Source of the DNA: Oerskovia turbata
Lineage (GTDB): Bacteria; Actinomycetota; Actinomycetes; Actinomycetales; Cellulomonadaceae
Direction of reading: 5' to 3'
Assembly (NCBI RefSeq): GCF_000718325.1
Contig: NZ_JOFV01000001.1
Location: 306,605 to 370,604 of the forward strand
Length of the DNA stretch: 64,000 nucleotides
Part shown: positions 28,478 to 37,347 of the stretch, in pieces
How the letters are laid out: every line of letters starts with the position of its first letter
Position numbering within the stretch: position 1 is the first letter of the stretch
Made by a program: the position numbers and the translations under genes
Notes under the pieces: model-generated
The model's input: the letters and a program-made list of their open reading frames with translations, nothing else
What the model was told of the DNA's origin: nothing
The model's database searches: none

Positions 28478-29548
28478 ATGCGCGCGCGAGCCGACCGACA
28501 CCTGACCGCGACCACGCTGGGGGCGGCGATCCTCGCCGTCGGGCTGGGGGCGTGCACTCCCGGGGAGCCCGAGGCCGCCGAGCCTCCGCGCGAGACCGCC
28601 ACGGCCGAGGCGCCCCCGGCGGCCCCCGTCGAGCCCGCCGGGGCCGACGCGAACCCCTTCCTCGCGGGCGCGCCCCACGCCCACCCGGACATGCAGTCCG
28701 TGCACGCCGCCGCAGCGCTCCGGACGAGCGACCCAGACGCCGCCGCTGCGCTCGACGTCATCAGCGAGTCGGGCGCGTCCCTGTGGGTCGGGGACTGGTC
28801 GACGCCCGAGGAGGCCGAGGCCCTCGTGCGCGACTACGCGACCGCGGCCAACGAGGCCGGACGCACCGGCATCGTCACGGTCTACGCCATCCCGGCCCGC
28901 GACTGCGGGGCCTTCTCCGCGGGCGGCCTGACCCCCGAGGAGTACCCGGCCTTCGCACAGGCCGTCGCCGACGGGCTGCGCGGCACACGCACTGCCGTCG
29001 TGCTCGAACCCGACGCCCTGCCCGACCTCGGCGCGTGCCCCGAGCAGGGCGACCGCGCCAGGCTCCTGCGGGAGGCGACCGCGGCGCTCGCGGACGCGGG
29101 CGCGAGCGTCTACCTCGACGCCGGGAACTCGGCGTGGGTCGACGCCCCGACCATGGCCGACCGGCTGCGGCAGGCCGGGATCGACGACGCCCGCGGGTTC
29201 GCGACCAACGTCTCCAACTTCCGCACCACCGCCGACGAGCGCACGTACGCCGACCGTCTCGCCGCGCTCCTCGGCACGCACTACGTCATCGACACGTCGC
29301 GCAACGGCCTCGGACCCCTGGGCGACGGGCCGCTCGACTGGTGCAACCCCGCGGGTCGGGCGCTCGGCGAGAAGCCCGCCGCGGTCGACGACGGCAGCGC
29401 CCTCGACGCGTACCTCTGGGTCAAGGTCCCCGGCGAGTCCGACGGCGGGTGCGACCGCGGCGACCCGGCCGCCGGCACGTTCTGGCCCGAGTACGCGATC
29501 GGGCTCGTGGAGCGCGCGGGTTGGGACACTGCCGGGCCGGGACGCTAG
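28478..29548 (+). CDS. Glycoside hydrolase family 6 lipoprotein (endoglucanase/cellobiohydrolase type)
   Basis: A 356-aa exported protein with lipobox LGAC (C26), a 40-residue Pro/Ala/Glu linker and a GH6 domain (about 58-350). Visible GH6 signatures are VTVYAIPARDCGAFSAGG with D142, and AVVLEPDALPDL with catalytic acid D179. VYLDAGNSAWV, ARGFATNVSNF, YVIDTSRNGLGP and the C-terminal AYLWVKVPGESDG are also family-typical. It should cut beta-1,4-glucan by inversion. There is no carbohydrate-binding module, and the lipid anchor suggests action at the cell surface. GGGGAG precedes the ATG. It is consistent with a cellulolytic host lineage. Confidence 0.93.
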   Translation: MRARADRHLTATTLGAAILAVGLGACTPGEPEAAEPPRETATAEAPPAAPVEPAGADANPFLAGAPHAHPDMQSVHAAAALRTSDPDAAAALDVISESGASLWVGDWSTPEEAEALVRDYATAANEAGRTGIVTVYAIPARDCGAFSAGGLTPEEYPAFAQAVADGLRGTRTAVVLEPDALPDLGACPEQGDRARLLREATAALADAGASVYLDAGNSAWVDAPTMADRLRQAGIDDARGFATNVSNFRTTADERTYADRLAALLGTHYVIDTSRNGLGPLGDGPLDWCNPAGRALGEKPAAVDDGSALDAYLWVKVPGESDGGCDRGDPAAGTFWPEYAIGLVERAGWDTAGPGR

Positions 29549-29551
29549 GCT
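29546..29551 (+). promoter_or_regulatory. Possible -10 box (TAGGCT) for the tRNA-Arg gene
   Basis: TAGGCT overlaps the GH6 stop codon. TTGGGA at 29521-29526 is a weak -35 candidate with a long 19-nt spacer. Low certainty. Confidence 0.3.
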
Positions 29552-29594
29552 GTCGGGCGTCCCACCGGGCCCGATCCGTCGCGATCGCGCCCAC

Positions 29595-29667
29595 GCGCCT
29601 GTAGCTCAGGGGATAGAGCACCGCTCTCCTAAAGCGGGTGTCGCCAGTTCGAATCTGGCCAGGCGCA
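29595..29667 (+). tRNA. tRNA-Arg (anticodon CCU)
   Basis: The cloverleaf is complete. Acceptor GCGCCTG (29595-29601) pairs with CAGGCGC (29660-29666); the D arm has AGCTCAGGGGATAGAGC, the anticodon stem-loop is CCGCT-CTCCTAA-AGCGG with anticodon CCT, and the T arm is GCCAG-TTCGAAT-CTGGC. The 3' CCA is only partly encoded (ACC then G). It reads AGG codons. Confidence 0.95.
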
Positions 29668-29821
29668 CCGAGCAGAACCGCAGGAGGCGCCCGCAGAGCG
29701 CTCTACCGGCGCGCACGACCTGTCAGCGCGGAGCGCGCGCCTCGTGGAGCGGTTCTGATCGAGGCGGGCGGGTGCCGGGTCGCCTGGTGATTCTGCAGCA
29801 TCGGGCCAGGACCGCCCCGTC

Positions 29822-31051
29822 TCACCTCTCCTCGTGCCGCTCGACACGCGCCTCGGACGCCCGGTCCCGCGCCGCCACCACCCGGTCCGCGAACTCCTCG
29901 ACCGCCGTGACGACCGCGTCGAACCGCACCGAGTGGAACAGGTCGAACCCGTGCTGCGCCCCGGGCAGCTCGGCGTACACGACAGGGCTGGTCGAGACCC
30001 CGCGCAGGTCCGCCACGAACCGCCGCGCGCCCTCGACGGGGACCAGGGTGTCCTGGTCCCCGTGCACCACGAGGAACGGGGGAGCGGCGGGGTGCAGATA
30101 GGCCCCCGGCGCCGTCTCGATGCCCGGGGCGCGCCCGCTCCCGTAGTACTCGCCGAAGTAGCCGTAGGGGCACACGGCCCCGACCACGGTGGTGTCGGCG
30201 TCCTCGAAGCCGGGCTGGAACCGCGGGTCGCGGGGCGTCAGTGCCACGAGCGACGCCAGGTGCGCTTCTGCCGAGCTGCCCGCCACGAGCACGCGGCGCG
30301 TGTCGGCCCCGTACGTGGCGCCGTGCGCCCGGACCCAGGCCAGCACCCGTTTGGCGTCGACCAGGTGCCCGGGGAAGTTCGTCGTCGGGCGCAGGCCGTA
30401 GTTCGCGCTCACGCACACCCACCCGCGGCTCGCGAGCCGCGAGAGCATCGCGCGGGCCTCGAGCTCCTTGCGCCCGCTCACGTACCCGCCGCCGTGGAAG
30501 TACACGAGGGTCGGCCCGTCGGCCGGGCGTGACCGGGGGCGGTACACGTCGAGCCGGTGCTCGCGACCCCGCGAGCCACGGCGGCCCCTGCCGGCTCCGC
30601 CGGCTCTGCCGTCGTCGCTGTCGCCGTACGCCAGGTCGGCAAGGCGCTCGACGTCGCGTCGTCGCACCGCGAACGGGGCCAGGAGGATCCGCGCCCAGGG
30701 CAGCCCGCGGTTCGTGACGGTGCCCGGTCCTGCGCGGAGCCCGTCGACCAGGGCGTGGTCGAGCGCGGGTGCCGCCCGCAGTCCGCGCCGGGCCACCAGG
30801 ACCAGGCCGAGGGCGGTCAGCGCGGCCAGGGCGAGCGCCACGCGTCCTCCGGTCGTCTCGACGTCGCCGTCGGCGAGCGCGAGCGCCGTGACCGCGCCCA
30901 GGACGAGCAGCAGGATGAACGGTTGCTCGTTGACGAGGACGCTCATGCGGAAGGCGAGGCGGCCCAGGCGCGGAGACCGGCGGGCCGGGCTGAGCGAGGC
31001 CGACGTGCAGCACGCGACGAGCAGCACGGGGACCAGATAGCCGATCGGCAT
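29822..31051 (-). CDS. Membrane-anchored alpha/beta hydrolase (HSL-type esterase)
   Basis: A 409-aa protein: three N-terminal hydrophobic segments (about 3-16, 44-60, 70-87), then an alpha/beta-hydrolase domain (about 165-400). The oxyanion motif HGGG is at 186-189. The nucleophile elbow is GSSAEA (S260), not the usual GDSAGG. The acid is in VVHGDQDTLVP and the His in PGAQHGFDLF. It may hydrolyse short esters or acyl groups at the membrane. The ATG at 31051 has AAGGAG upstream; one at 31078 is less likely. The function beyond ester hydrolysis is open. Confidence 0.85.
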   Translation of the reverse strand: MPIGYLVPVLLVACCTSASLSPARRSPRLGRLAFRMSVLVNEQPFILLLVLGAVTALALADGDVETTGGRVALALAALTALGLVLVARRGLRAAPALDHALVDGLRAGPGTVTNRGLPWARILLAPFAVRRRDVERLADLAYGDSDDGRAGGAGRGRRGSRGREHRLDVYRPRSRPADGPTLVYFHGGGYVSGRKELEARAMLSRLASRGWVCVSANYGLRPTTNFPGHLVDAKRVLAWVRAHGATYGADTRRVLVAGSSAEAHLASLVALTPRDPRFQPGFEDADTTVVGAVCPYGYFGEYYGSGRAPGIETAPGAYLHPAAPPFLVVHGDQDTLVPVEGARRFVADLRGVSTSPVVYAELPGAQHGFDLFHSVRFDAVVTAVEEFADRVVAARDRASEARVERHEER

Positions 31052-31806
31052 GGTGGCTCCTTCGCTGCGCGTGGGCACGTCGTGCCCCTCGTCCCGGTCT
31101 ACACCTGGGCGCTCGGGGGTGCCCGTCGGGCCGGCGGGCGCGAGGTGGAGCCGGTGGGCTGCGTGGCGGGCGAAGGTCGCTCACGACAGGAGCGAGAGGC
31201 GGCCTGGACGAACCTGGGCGGGGCCCGGGAATGCCGACCTCACGACGCGCGTCGCACCAGCGCATAAGTAGTTGAAAATCGAACCGAATTCTCGGTGCGG
31301 CGCCCCTGTGCTCGGATGCTCGACGTGGGATCGGGCCGTGGCGACGTTCCGTCGACCGCAATTTCTGTCGGCGTTTCCCGGCGCGGCTCCTCCAGGCACG
31401 GCGACCGGCCCGACCATGCGGGCCCCTGCGGGCCCGAGTGGGCCCCCGCGGGCCCTTGCGAGGGGCGGCGTGCCGCGAGCGGGAGCGGGGACGGGGTGGT
31501 GCCGGAACATCCGTCCCGTCAGCACGAATGGGCTCGACATGACTCCACGACCTGCCGCGCGGGCTTTCCGGAGAAGGCGTGCCACGTATTTCGAGCACGC
31601 CGTGACGAGGCTTTTCCGGTGTCTCGCCGAAATGGCCCGCGCGCACGCGCCGCCTGCCCGTTCCCGGTATTCGACGGCCCCTCGTCCATCTGCTGATCGG
31701 GACCTGTCCGCGGGACGCCCCACCGGCGGGTCCAGCCTTGCGGGCCCCTCTAGGCTGGAAGGGCTTCCGGGGATGGCCGGGGGCCATCGCCGGAAGGGCA
31801 TCACGC
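31052..31806. other. 755-bp non-coding gap with GGGCCC cluster
   Basis: I see no gene on either strand: open frames here lack the codon bias and domain sense of neighbours. The left part contains a short AT-rich stretch (around 31264-31290). Four GGGCCC hexamers stand at 31420, 31430, 31440 and 31450. TAGGCT at 31751-31756 may be the VKOR -10 box. A decayed gene or an undetected small RNA is possible. Confidence 0.45.
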
Positions 31807-32451
31807 ATGAGCGACGTTCTGTACGACGACCGACGGACCGACTCGTCGAGCATCAAGGGGTTCCGGCACAGCAGGCAGTGGGTGTTCGGCACCATGCTGT
31901 TCTCCGCGCTGGTCAGCCTGACGGCCTCGTTCGTCCTGTCCTACGACGCGGTCCTGCTCGCGGCGAACCCGGCGGCCGAGCTCTCGTGCGACGTCAACGA
32001 GGTCCTGTCCTGCGGGGCCGTCGGGGTCGCGTGGCAGTCGTCGCTGTTCGGCTTCCCCAACGCCTTCCTGGGGCTGATCGCGGAGCCCGTGGTCATCACG
32101 ATCGCGGTCGCGAGCCTCGGCGGGGTGCGGTTCCCGCGCTGGTTCATGTTCTCCGCGCAGGTCGTGTACACGCTGGGCCTGATCTTCGCCTACTGGCTCT
32201 TCTACCAGTCGATGTTCGTGATCGGTGCGCTGTGCCCCTGGTGCCTGCTGGTCACGCTCTCGACGACGCTCGTCTTCATGACGCTGCTGCACTGGAACAT
32301 CATCGAGGACAACCTGTACCTGCCGGCCAGGGCGCAGGAGCGGGCGCTGTCGTTCGTCCGCTCGGACGCGGACGTGTTCCTGACGGCGACGTGGGTCGTC
32401 CTGATGATCGCAGGCGTCCTGCTGAAGCACGGGTCCAAGCTCTTCGGCTGA
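31807..32451 (+). CDS. Vitamin K epoxide reductase family protein (VKOR)
   Basis: A 214-aa membrane protein that should re-oxidise a DsbA-like partner and pass electrons to menaquinone, so driving disulfide formation outside the membrane. The loop cysteine pair is C61 and C69 (SCDVNEVLSCG) and the quinone-side CPWC is C143/C146 (GALCPWCLLV). WQSSLFGFPNAFLGL, between the two pairs, is family-typical. About five helices are visible. There is no fused thioredoxin domain and no dsbA neighbour in the window. It is monocistronic, ending in a perfect hairpin at 32508-32539. Confidence 0.92.
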   Translation: MSDVLYDDRRTDSSSIKGFRHSRQWVFGTMLFSALVSLTASFVLSYDAVLLAANPAAELSCDVNEVLSCGAVGVAWQSSLFGFPNAFLGLIAEPVVITIAVASLGGVRFPRWFMFSAQVVYTLGLIFAYWLFYQSMFVIGALCPWCLLVTLSTTLVFMTLLHWNIIEDNLYLPARAQERALSFVRSDADVFLTATWVVLMIAGVLLKHGSKLFG

Positions 32452-32507
32452 CCACGGCGCCCGGCCGGTCTCGGGGGCATCCCCCTGCCCGACGGCGCAG
32501 CTCACCT

Positions 32508-32539
32508 CACGGCCACGCCTCGCCCGAGGCGTGGCCGTG
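32508..32539 (+). terminator. Terminator hairpin after the VKOR gene
   Basis: CACGGCCACGCCT (32508-32520) and AGGCGTGGCCGTG (32527-32539) form a perfect 13-bp stem with a 6-nt loop, 56 bp past the stop. Confidence 0.7.
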
Positions 32540-32900
32540 CTGCGTCGGGGGCGCCTCGAGTGCGTGGGCGCGGCCCTGCGGGGGCGTCCATGAACAATCC
32601 GACACATCGAACTGGACGATCGTCCATCTCCGCGCTCTCGCGGCACATTTGACGAACGCGCGAAGACCTTGCACAATCATCTCTGACGGTGCGTATCGCC
32701 TGCCCCCTGCGCGGTGCGCACCGTCCTCACTCTTATCGACCCTCCTCGCGGTGCAACGGTGCGCGCGGGACGTCCAGGTGTCGACACCCTCTCCCTCACG
32801 CCTCACCGGTGTGCGCCCGGTGCGCCCGTGGCCCACCCGAAGTCACCGCCCCCGGCGTGCCGGTGCCGGTTCCGGTCGGGCGGGCGGTTAGCGTGCGAGA
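32540..32900. other. 360-bp non-coding gap upstream of the helicase-like gene
   Basis: No coding sequence is supported. The gap holds a perfect 14-bp palindrome TGGACGATCGTCCA (32613-32626) and a weak promoter-like pair, TTGCAC (32669-32674) with TATCGC (32694-32699). Confidence 0.45.
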
Positions 32901-35900
32901 GTGAACGCAGCCGCCCGCAACTCATCAGCCCGCGAGACCGTGGCCGATCCCGCCCGGCCGCTCACCGACCAGGACGCGCACGACGGTGCCGTCCGAGGCT
33001 CGGCCTCGGCCACCGGGGGGTCCACGACGCTCGCGAGACCGACCCTCGTCGAGCCGCCGACCACGGCCGAGCTCGTCGAGGACGCCGTCCGGTCCTGGCG
33101 TGCCTCGCTCGTCGAGCTCGCAGGCGGGTCGTCGCTCGCCGACATCGGCCTGCTGGGCGACGCGGTCGTCGACCTCACCGCAGCGCACCCGTCGGGCGTG
33201 GCGCAGCTCTTCGCCGGGCGCCCGACCCGACTGTCCAACCTGTTCCGCGAGGGGGCATCGCTGCCCGCCGCGCGGCGCCGGGCACGCGCCGTGGTCGTCC
33301 GCTCGCAGGAGCACGCCCAGCGCTACGGGGTCGCCCCGACCTACCTCGCGATCGGCGTCACGACCTGGACCGAGGGCGAGCCCTCCCGCCTCCCGACCGA
33401 CGACGTCGCCGCCCTCGCGCACGTCGCCGGGACCACGTACAGCCGGACCATCGACGGTGCCACCGGCCTGCCCGCAGGCCCCACCGCAGGGGATCCGGGC
33501 GACCCGTCGCAGACCGCGACGACCCCGCCCACGGCGGGCGGCGCCGTCGGGCAGGGAGACGGGCCCGCGCGCGACGGCGCCGAAGGAACCGACGCCGAGC
33601 CCGCCCTGCCGCGCACCGTGCGTGCCCCCGTCCTGCTGCGCCCCCTCACGCTCACCCCGCGCGGCGACAGCGAGACCGACTACGACCTCACGCTCGAGCC
33701 GACCGTCGAGATCAACCCCGTCCTCGCGCGCACGCTGCGCGCCCACGGCGGGCTGATCGACCCCGTGACGCTCGCGCGCAGCGCCTTCACCCCCGCGGGG
33801 TTCGACCCCTCGGACGCCCTGGCCCGCATCACGGCCGTCGGCAAGGCCGTGCTGGGCGACTTCGAGCTCGCGCAGCGGGTCCTCGTCGGGACGTTCGTCC
33901 ACCCCGGCCAGGTCCTCGTCGACGACCTCGACGAGCTCGCCTCGGGCCTCGAACGGCACGAGGTCGTCGCCGCCCTCGCCGGCTCCGAGGAAGCCGCGAC
34001 CGCGCTCGCTCGCGAGCTCCCGGCGCCGCGCGTCGGCGACGCCGACCCGACCCAGGAACGGGGCGTGGGCGACCTCGACCCCGCGCAGCGCCACGTCATC
34101 GACGCGCTCGCGACCGGCAGCCACCTGTTCGTCGACGCGCCCCCCGGCGCAGACACCTCGGGGACCATCGCCGCGGTCGTCGCCGAGGCCGCGGCGAGCG
34201 GCCGCAGCATCCTCTACGTGCCCGGCCACCGCCGCTCCGCGGAGACGCTCGCGACCCGCCTCACCGCGCTCGGGCTCGACGGGCTGCTGCTCGACATCGC
34301 GCCCGAACCCACGTGGCGGACCACGGCCTCCCACCGTCTGCTCGGGGCCATGGCCGCCGAGGCGGAGACCGTCGACACCGACTCCGTCGCGCGGGTCCGC
34401 GACGGGCTCCTGGGTGCGCGCGCACAGCTCTCGGGCTACATCGAGTCCCTGCACCTGGTCCGCGAGCCCTGGGGCGTGTCCGCCTACGCGGCCCTCCAGG
34501 CCCTCGCCCGGCTCACCGCGCAGCGCCCGGCCCCCGGCACGACCGTCCGCCTGGGACCCGAGGTCACGATCCGCATCGGTCCCGAGCGCCGGGCCGAGCT
34601 CTCGGCCCGCCTCGTGCGCGCGGCCCAGGTCGGGGCCTTCACGCTCCGTTCGACGTCGACGCCCTGGTTCGGGGCCGACATCACGAGCGCCGAGAACGCG
34701 CAGGACGCACTGGTCCGGGTCGAACGGCTCTCCGGGCACACGCTGCCGCAGCTGCGCGACCAGGTGGCTTCCGTCGCGACGACCACGGGCCTCACGCCCG
34801 CCACGACCGTCCGGCAGTGGGGCGACCAGCTCCGCATGCTCGGCGGGATGCGCGGCACCCTCGACGCGTTCCAGCCCATGATCTTCGAACGCACCGCGAC
34901 CGACCTCGTCGAGGCGACCGGCACGCGCGAGTGGCGGGCCGCGAACGGCATCGACATGGGCTGGGCCCACCGCCGACGCCTGCGCCGCCAGGCCAAGGAC
35001 ATGCTCCGTCCCGGTGTCCGCGTCCCCGACCTGCACGCGGCCCTCATCGAGGTCCAGGCGCAGCGTGCCGTCTGGCAGGCGCAGTGCCCGCGCGGCGGGT
35101 GGCCCACCCTCCCCGAGGGGCTCGCCGCGATCGAGGACACCTACGAGGCCGTCAGGATCGACCTCGAGTACCTCGACCCCGTCCTCGCGACGACCCCCGT
35201 GGGGTCGGACCTCCTCGACCTGCCGATCAGCGAGCTGGCGGCGCGCCTCGCGGCCCTCGGTGAGGACCAGGAAGCGCTCGAGAACCTGCCCGCGCGGACG
35301 TCCGCGCTGCGGACGCTGCGCGACGAGGGCCTCGGCGACCTGCTCGACGACCTCTCGGCGCGCCGCGTCGAGCCCGAGCTCGTGGGCCCCGAGCTCGACC
35401 TCGCCTGGTGGAGCTCGGTCTTCGAGCAGATCCTCGCGCAGGACCCTGCGCTCGCCGGGCAGGACGGGGCCGGTCTCGAAGCCCTGGCCGGTCGGTTCCG
35501 CGACCTCGACCGCACGCACGTCGCCGCGCTGTCCGCACCCGTGCGGCTCGCGGTGCGCGAGCACCTCGGCGCGGCCATGCGCGACCACCGCGCCGAGGCC
35601 GAGTCGCTGTTCACCGAGCTCCTCGAAGGGCGGATGACGAGCCTGCGCGACGCCCACGAGCGCTACCCCGAGGTGCTGCGGCGCCTGCGGCCGTGCGTCG
35701 TCGCGTCCCCGACCCTCGTGCCGCACCTGTTCACCCCGACCCGCACCGTCGACCTCGTGATCCTCGACGCCGCGCAGCACATCCCGGTCGAGCTCGTCCT
35801 GTCCTCGATCGCGCGCGGGCGTCAGGTCGTCGTGTTCGGCGACCCGCGGGCCGCCTCGGGCTCGACCGTCGGCGAGCTCGCCGCGATCCTGCCGACGGTC

Positions 35901-37010
35901 GCCCTGTCCGCGGGCGGCACGCGCCGCGACCCCTACCTCACGGCCTTCCTCGCCGCGCACGGCTACGAGGGCGTCCTGCGCCCCAGCCCGCTGCCTCGCG
36001 CGGAGCCGCTCGTCCACCTCGACCTGGTCGACGGCGCAGGCATGCCCGACCCGGCGTCGGGCGCGGTCGAGAGCACGCAGGCCGAGGTCGACCGCGTCGT
36101 GGAGATCGCGATCGAGCACGCCATGACACGACCCGAGGAGTCGCTCGCGATCGTCACGGTGAGCTCGGTGCACGCCGACCGGATCCGGGACGCGCTCCTC
36201 GGCGAGGTCCGGCAGAACCCGGCCCTGGCCGTCTTCTTCTCGGGCGCCCGGGCAGAGCCCGTCGTGGTCGCCGAGGTCTCGGGCGTCGCTGGTCTCAGCC
36301 GGGACACGATCGTCCTGTCGGTCGGCTACGGACGGACCCCGCACGGGCGCGTGCTGCACCGTTTCGGTGTGCTCAACGCGCCGGGCGGCGACGCGATGCT
36401 CCTCGACACCCTGGGCTCGACGCGCCGCCGTCTGCACGTCGTCACGTGCTTCACGGCGTCCGACCTCGACCCCGAGCGTCTGCGCGGGCACGGGGCCAAG
36501 CTCCTCGCGGAGGTTCTCGACCTCGCCGAGCAGCGCAACGGTCGTGCCGACCAGGTCACCCTGGGCAACGGCGTGGACGTGGGTGGCAACCCCGACCGGC
36601 TCGTGATCGACCTCGCGGAGCGCCTGTGGCGTGCGGGGCTCGTGGTCGAGACGGACTACGGCGTGGTCGGCGGGGACCGGATCCCGCTGGTCGTCGGTCA
36701 CCCCGACATCCCGGGCGAGCTCCTGGTCGCGGTCCTGACCGACGACGACGCCTACGTCGCCGAGCGCAGCGTGCGCGTGCGTGACCGTCAGCTCGCCGAG
36801 CGGCTCGAGCGCACGGGCTGGGTCGTCGCGCAGGTGTGGTCCGCTGCGGCGTTCCTCGACCCCGCGAAGGAGGCCGAGCGCATCCGCCGGGTGGTCCAGG
36901 CCGTGCGCGACGCGCGGCTGCCCGAGCTCGGGGGGATCGCGCAGACGGGAGGCGGCGACCGCATCGTCGTCGTCCCCGTGGTCGCGGACGACGAGTTCGG
37001 GACGGACTGA
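32901..37010 (+). CDS. DUF4011-type helicase homologue with degenerate ATPase motifs
   Basis: A 1369-aa protein with the layout of large actinobacterial SF1 helicase/nuclease fusions: a DUF4011-like N-terminus (about 50-290, RAPVLLRPLTLTPRG, VEINPVLARTLRAHG), split AAA helicase core (about 390-1220) and a C-terminal MTES_1575/DUF559-like nuclease-fold region (about 1225-1345). Key residues are missing. The Walker A position reads DAPPGADTSGT (412-422), with T419 where Lys is expected. Walker B reads ILDAAQHIP, with A957 replacing the catalytic Glu of DEAQ. The C-terminal fold keeps RDRQLAERLERTGWVVAQVWS but has few obvious nuclease acids. It may be a structural or regulatory pseudoenzyme. Reading frame and codon bias are intact. 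The GTG start at 32901 is supported only by coding onset. Confidence 0.78.
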   Translation: MNAAARNSSARETVADPARPLTDQDAHDGAVRGSASATGGSTTLARPTLVEPPTTAELVEDAVRSWRASLVELAGGSSLADIGLLGDAVVDLTAAHPSGVAQLFAGRPTRLSNLFREGASLPAARRRARAVVVRSQEHAQRYGVAPTYLAIGVTTWTEGEPSRLPTDDVAALAHVAGTTYSRTIDGATGLPAGPTAGDPGDPSQTATTPPTAGGAVGQGDGPARDGAEGTDAEPALPRTVRAPVLLRPLTLTPRGDSETDYDLTLEPTVEINPVLARTLRAHGGLIDPVTLARSAFTPAGFDPSDALARITAVGKAVLGDFELAQRVLVGTFVHPGQVLVDDLDELASGLERHEVVAALAGSEEAATALARELPAPRVGDADPTQERGVGDLDPAQRHVIDALATGSHLFVDAPPGADTSGTIAAVVAEAAASGRSILYVPGHRRSAETLATRLTALGLDGLLLDIAPEPTWRTTASHRLLGAMAAEAETVDTDSVARVRDGLLGARAQLSGYIESLHLVREPWGVSAYAALQALARLTAQRPAPGTTVRLGPEVTIRIGPERRAELSARLVRAAQVGAFTLRSTSTPWFGADITSAENAQDALVRVERLSGHTLPQLRDQVASVATTTGLTPATTVRQWGDQLRMLGGMRGTLDAFQPMIFERTATDLVEATGTREWRAANGIDMGWAHRRRLRRQAKDMLRPGVRVPDLHAALIEVQAQRAVWQAQCPRGGWPTLPEGLAAIEDTYEAVRIDLEYLDPVLATTPVGSDLLDLPISELAARLAALGEDQEALENLPARTSALRTLRDEGLGDLLDDLSARRVEPELVGPELDLAWWSSVFEQILAQDPALAGQDGAGLEALAGRFRDLDRTHVAALSAPVRLAVREHLGAAMRDHRAEAESLFTELLEGRMTSLRDAHERYPEVLRRLRPCVVASPTLVPHLFTPTRTVDLVILDAAQHIPVELVLSSIARGRQVVVFGDPRAASGSTVGELAAILPTVALSAGGTRRDPYLTAFLAAHGYEGVLRPSPLPRAEPLVHLDLVDGAGMPDPASGAVESTQAEVDRVVEIAIEHAMTRPEESLAIVTVSSVHADRIRDALLGEVRQNPALAVFFSGARAEPVVVAEVSGVAGLSRDTIVLSVGYGRTPHGRVLHRFGVLNAPGGDAMLLDTLGSTRRRLHVVTCFTASDLDPERLRGHGAKLLAEVLDLAEQRNGRADQVTLGNGVDVGGNPDRLVIDLAERLWRAGLVVETDYGVVGGDRIPLVVGHPDIPGELLVAVLTDDDAYVAERSVRVRDRQLAERLERTGWVVAQVWSAAAFLDPAKEAERIRRVVQAVRDARLPELGGIAQTGGGDRIVVVPVVADDEFGTD

Positions 37011-37062
37011 CGGGTCGCGCCGCGCAGCCGGGAGCGTGTCGGGACGCTGAGAGAATGGGTCC

Positions 37063-37347
37063 GTGACCCCCGTCGACAGTGCCCCCTCCTCCGACGACCC
37101 TGCGCCGGTCGACCCGACGACAGGTCGCCCTGACGATCCCGCCGCGCCCACGACACCGCGACCCGCGGCTGTCGGGCCGGCGCGCCGCCGGTCGCGCCGC
37201 GTCGTGCGCCCGGGGACCGAGCAGGCGGGAGTCGCGGGCCTGGGGTCCGACGACGACGCTGCGTCCTGGGGCGACGTCCGCCCGGGGGCGTCGACCGAGA
37301 GCCACGACGCCGAGCTCCTGCGCGACGTGCCGCCGCACTGGTCCTGA
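37063..37347 (+). CDS. Small conserved acidic/proline-rich protein
   Basis: A 94-aa protein following the helicase-like gene by 52 bp on the same strand. The first half is a Pro/Asp/Thr-rich disordered region; the second has ARRRSRRVVRPG and ends DAELLRDVPPHWS. That -RDxPPHW end is a signature I associate with small actinobacterial proteins encoded beside this helicase family. The GTG start follows a weak GAGAATGGG. Pairing with the upstream gene suggests a shared role, but no function is known. Confidence 0.65.
   Translation: MTPVDSAPSSDDPAPVDPTTGRPDDPAAPTTPRPAAVGPARRRSRRVVRPGTEQAGVAGLGSDDDAASWGDVRPGASTESHDAELLRDVPPHWS

Noticed and set aside
29595-29667. tRNA-Arg(CCU) as a genomic-island attachment site
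   Set aside because: No integrase, no duplicated tRNA 3' end within the downstream region, and no change in gene character across it.
31181-31804. 207-aa minus-strand open frame in the gap before VKOR
   Set aside because: Composition is Arg/Pro/Ala-rich without codon bias or domain, and it has no ribosome binding site.
32925-37151. 1408-aa open frame antisense to the helicase-like gene
   Set aside because: It mirrors the coding strand of a gene with very high third-position GC, reads as Arg/Asp/Val-rich nonsense, and has no domain or ribosome binding site.
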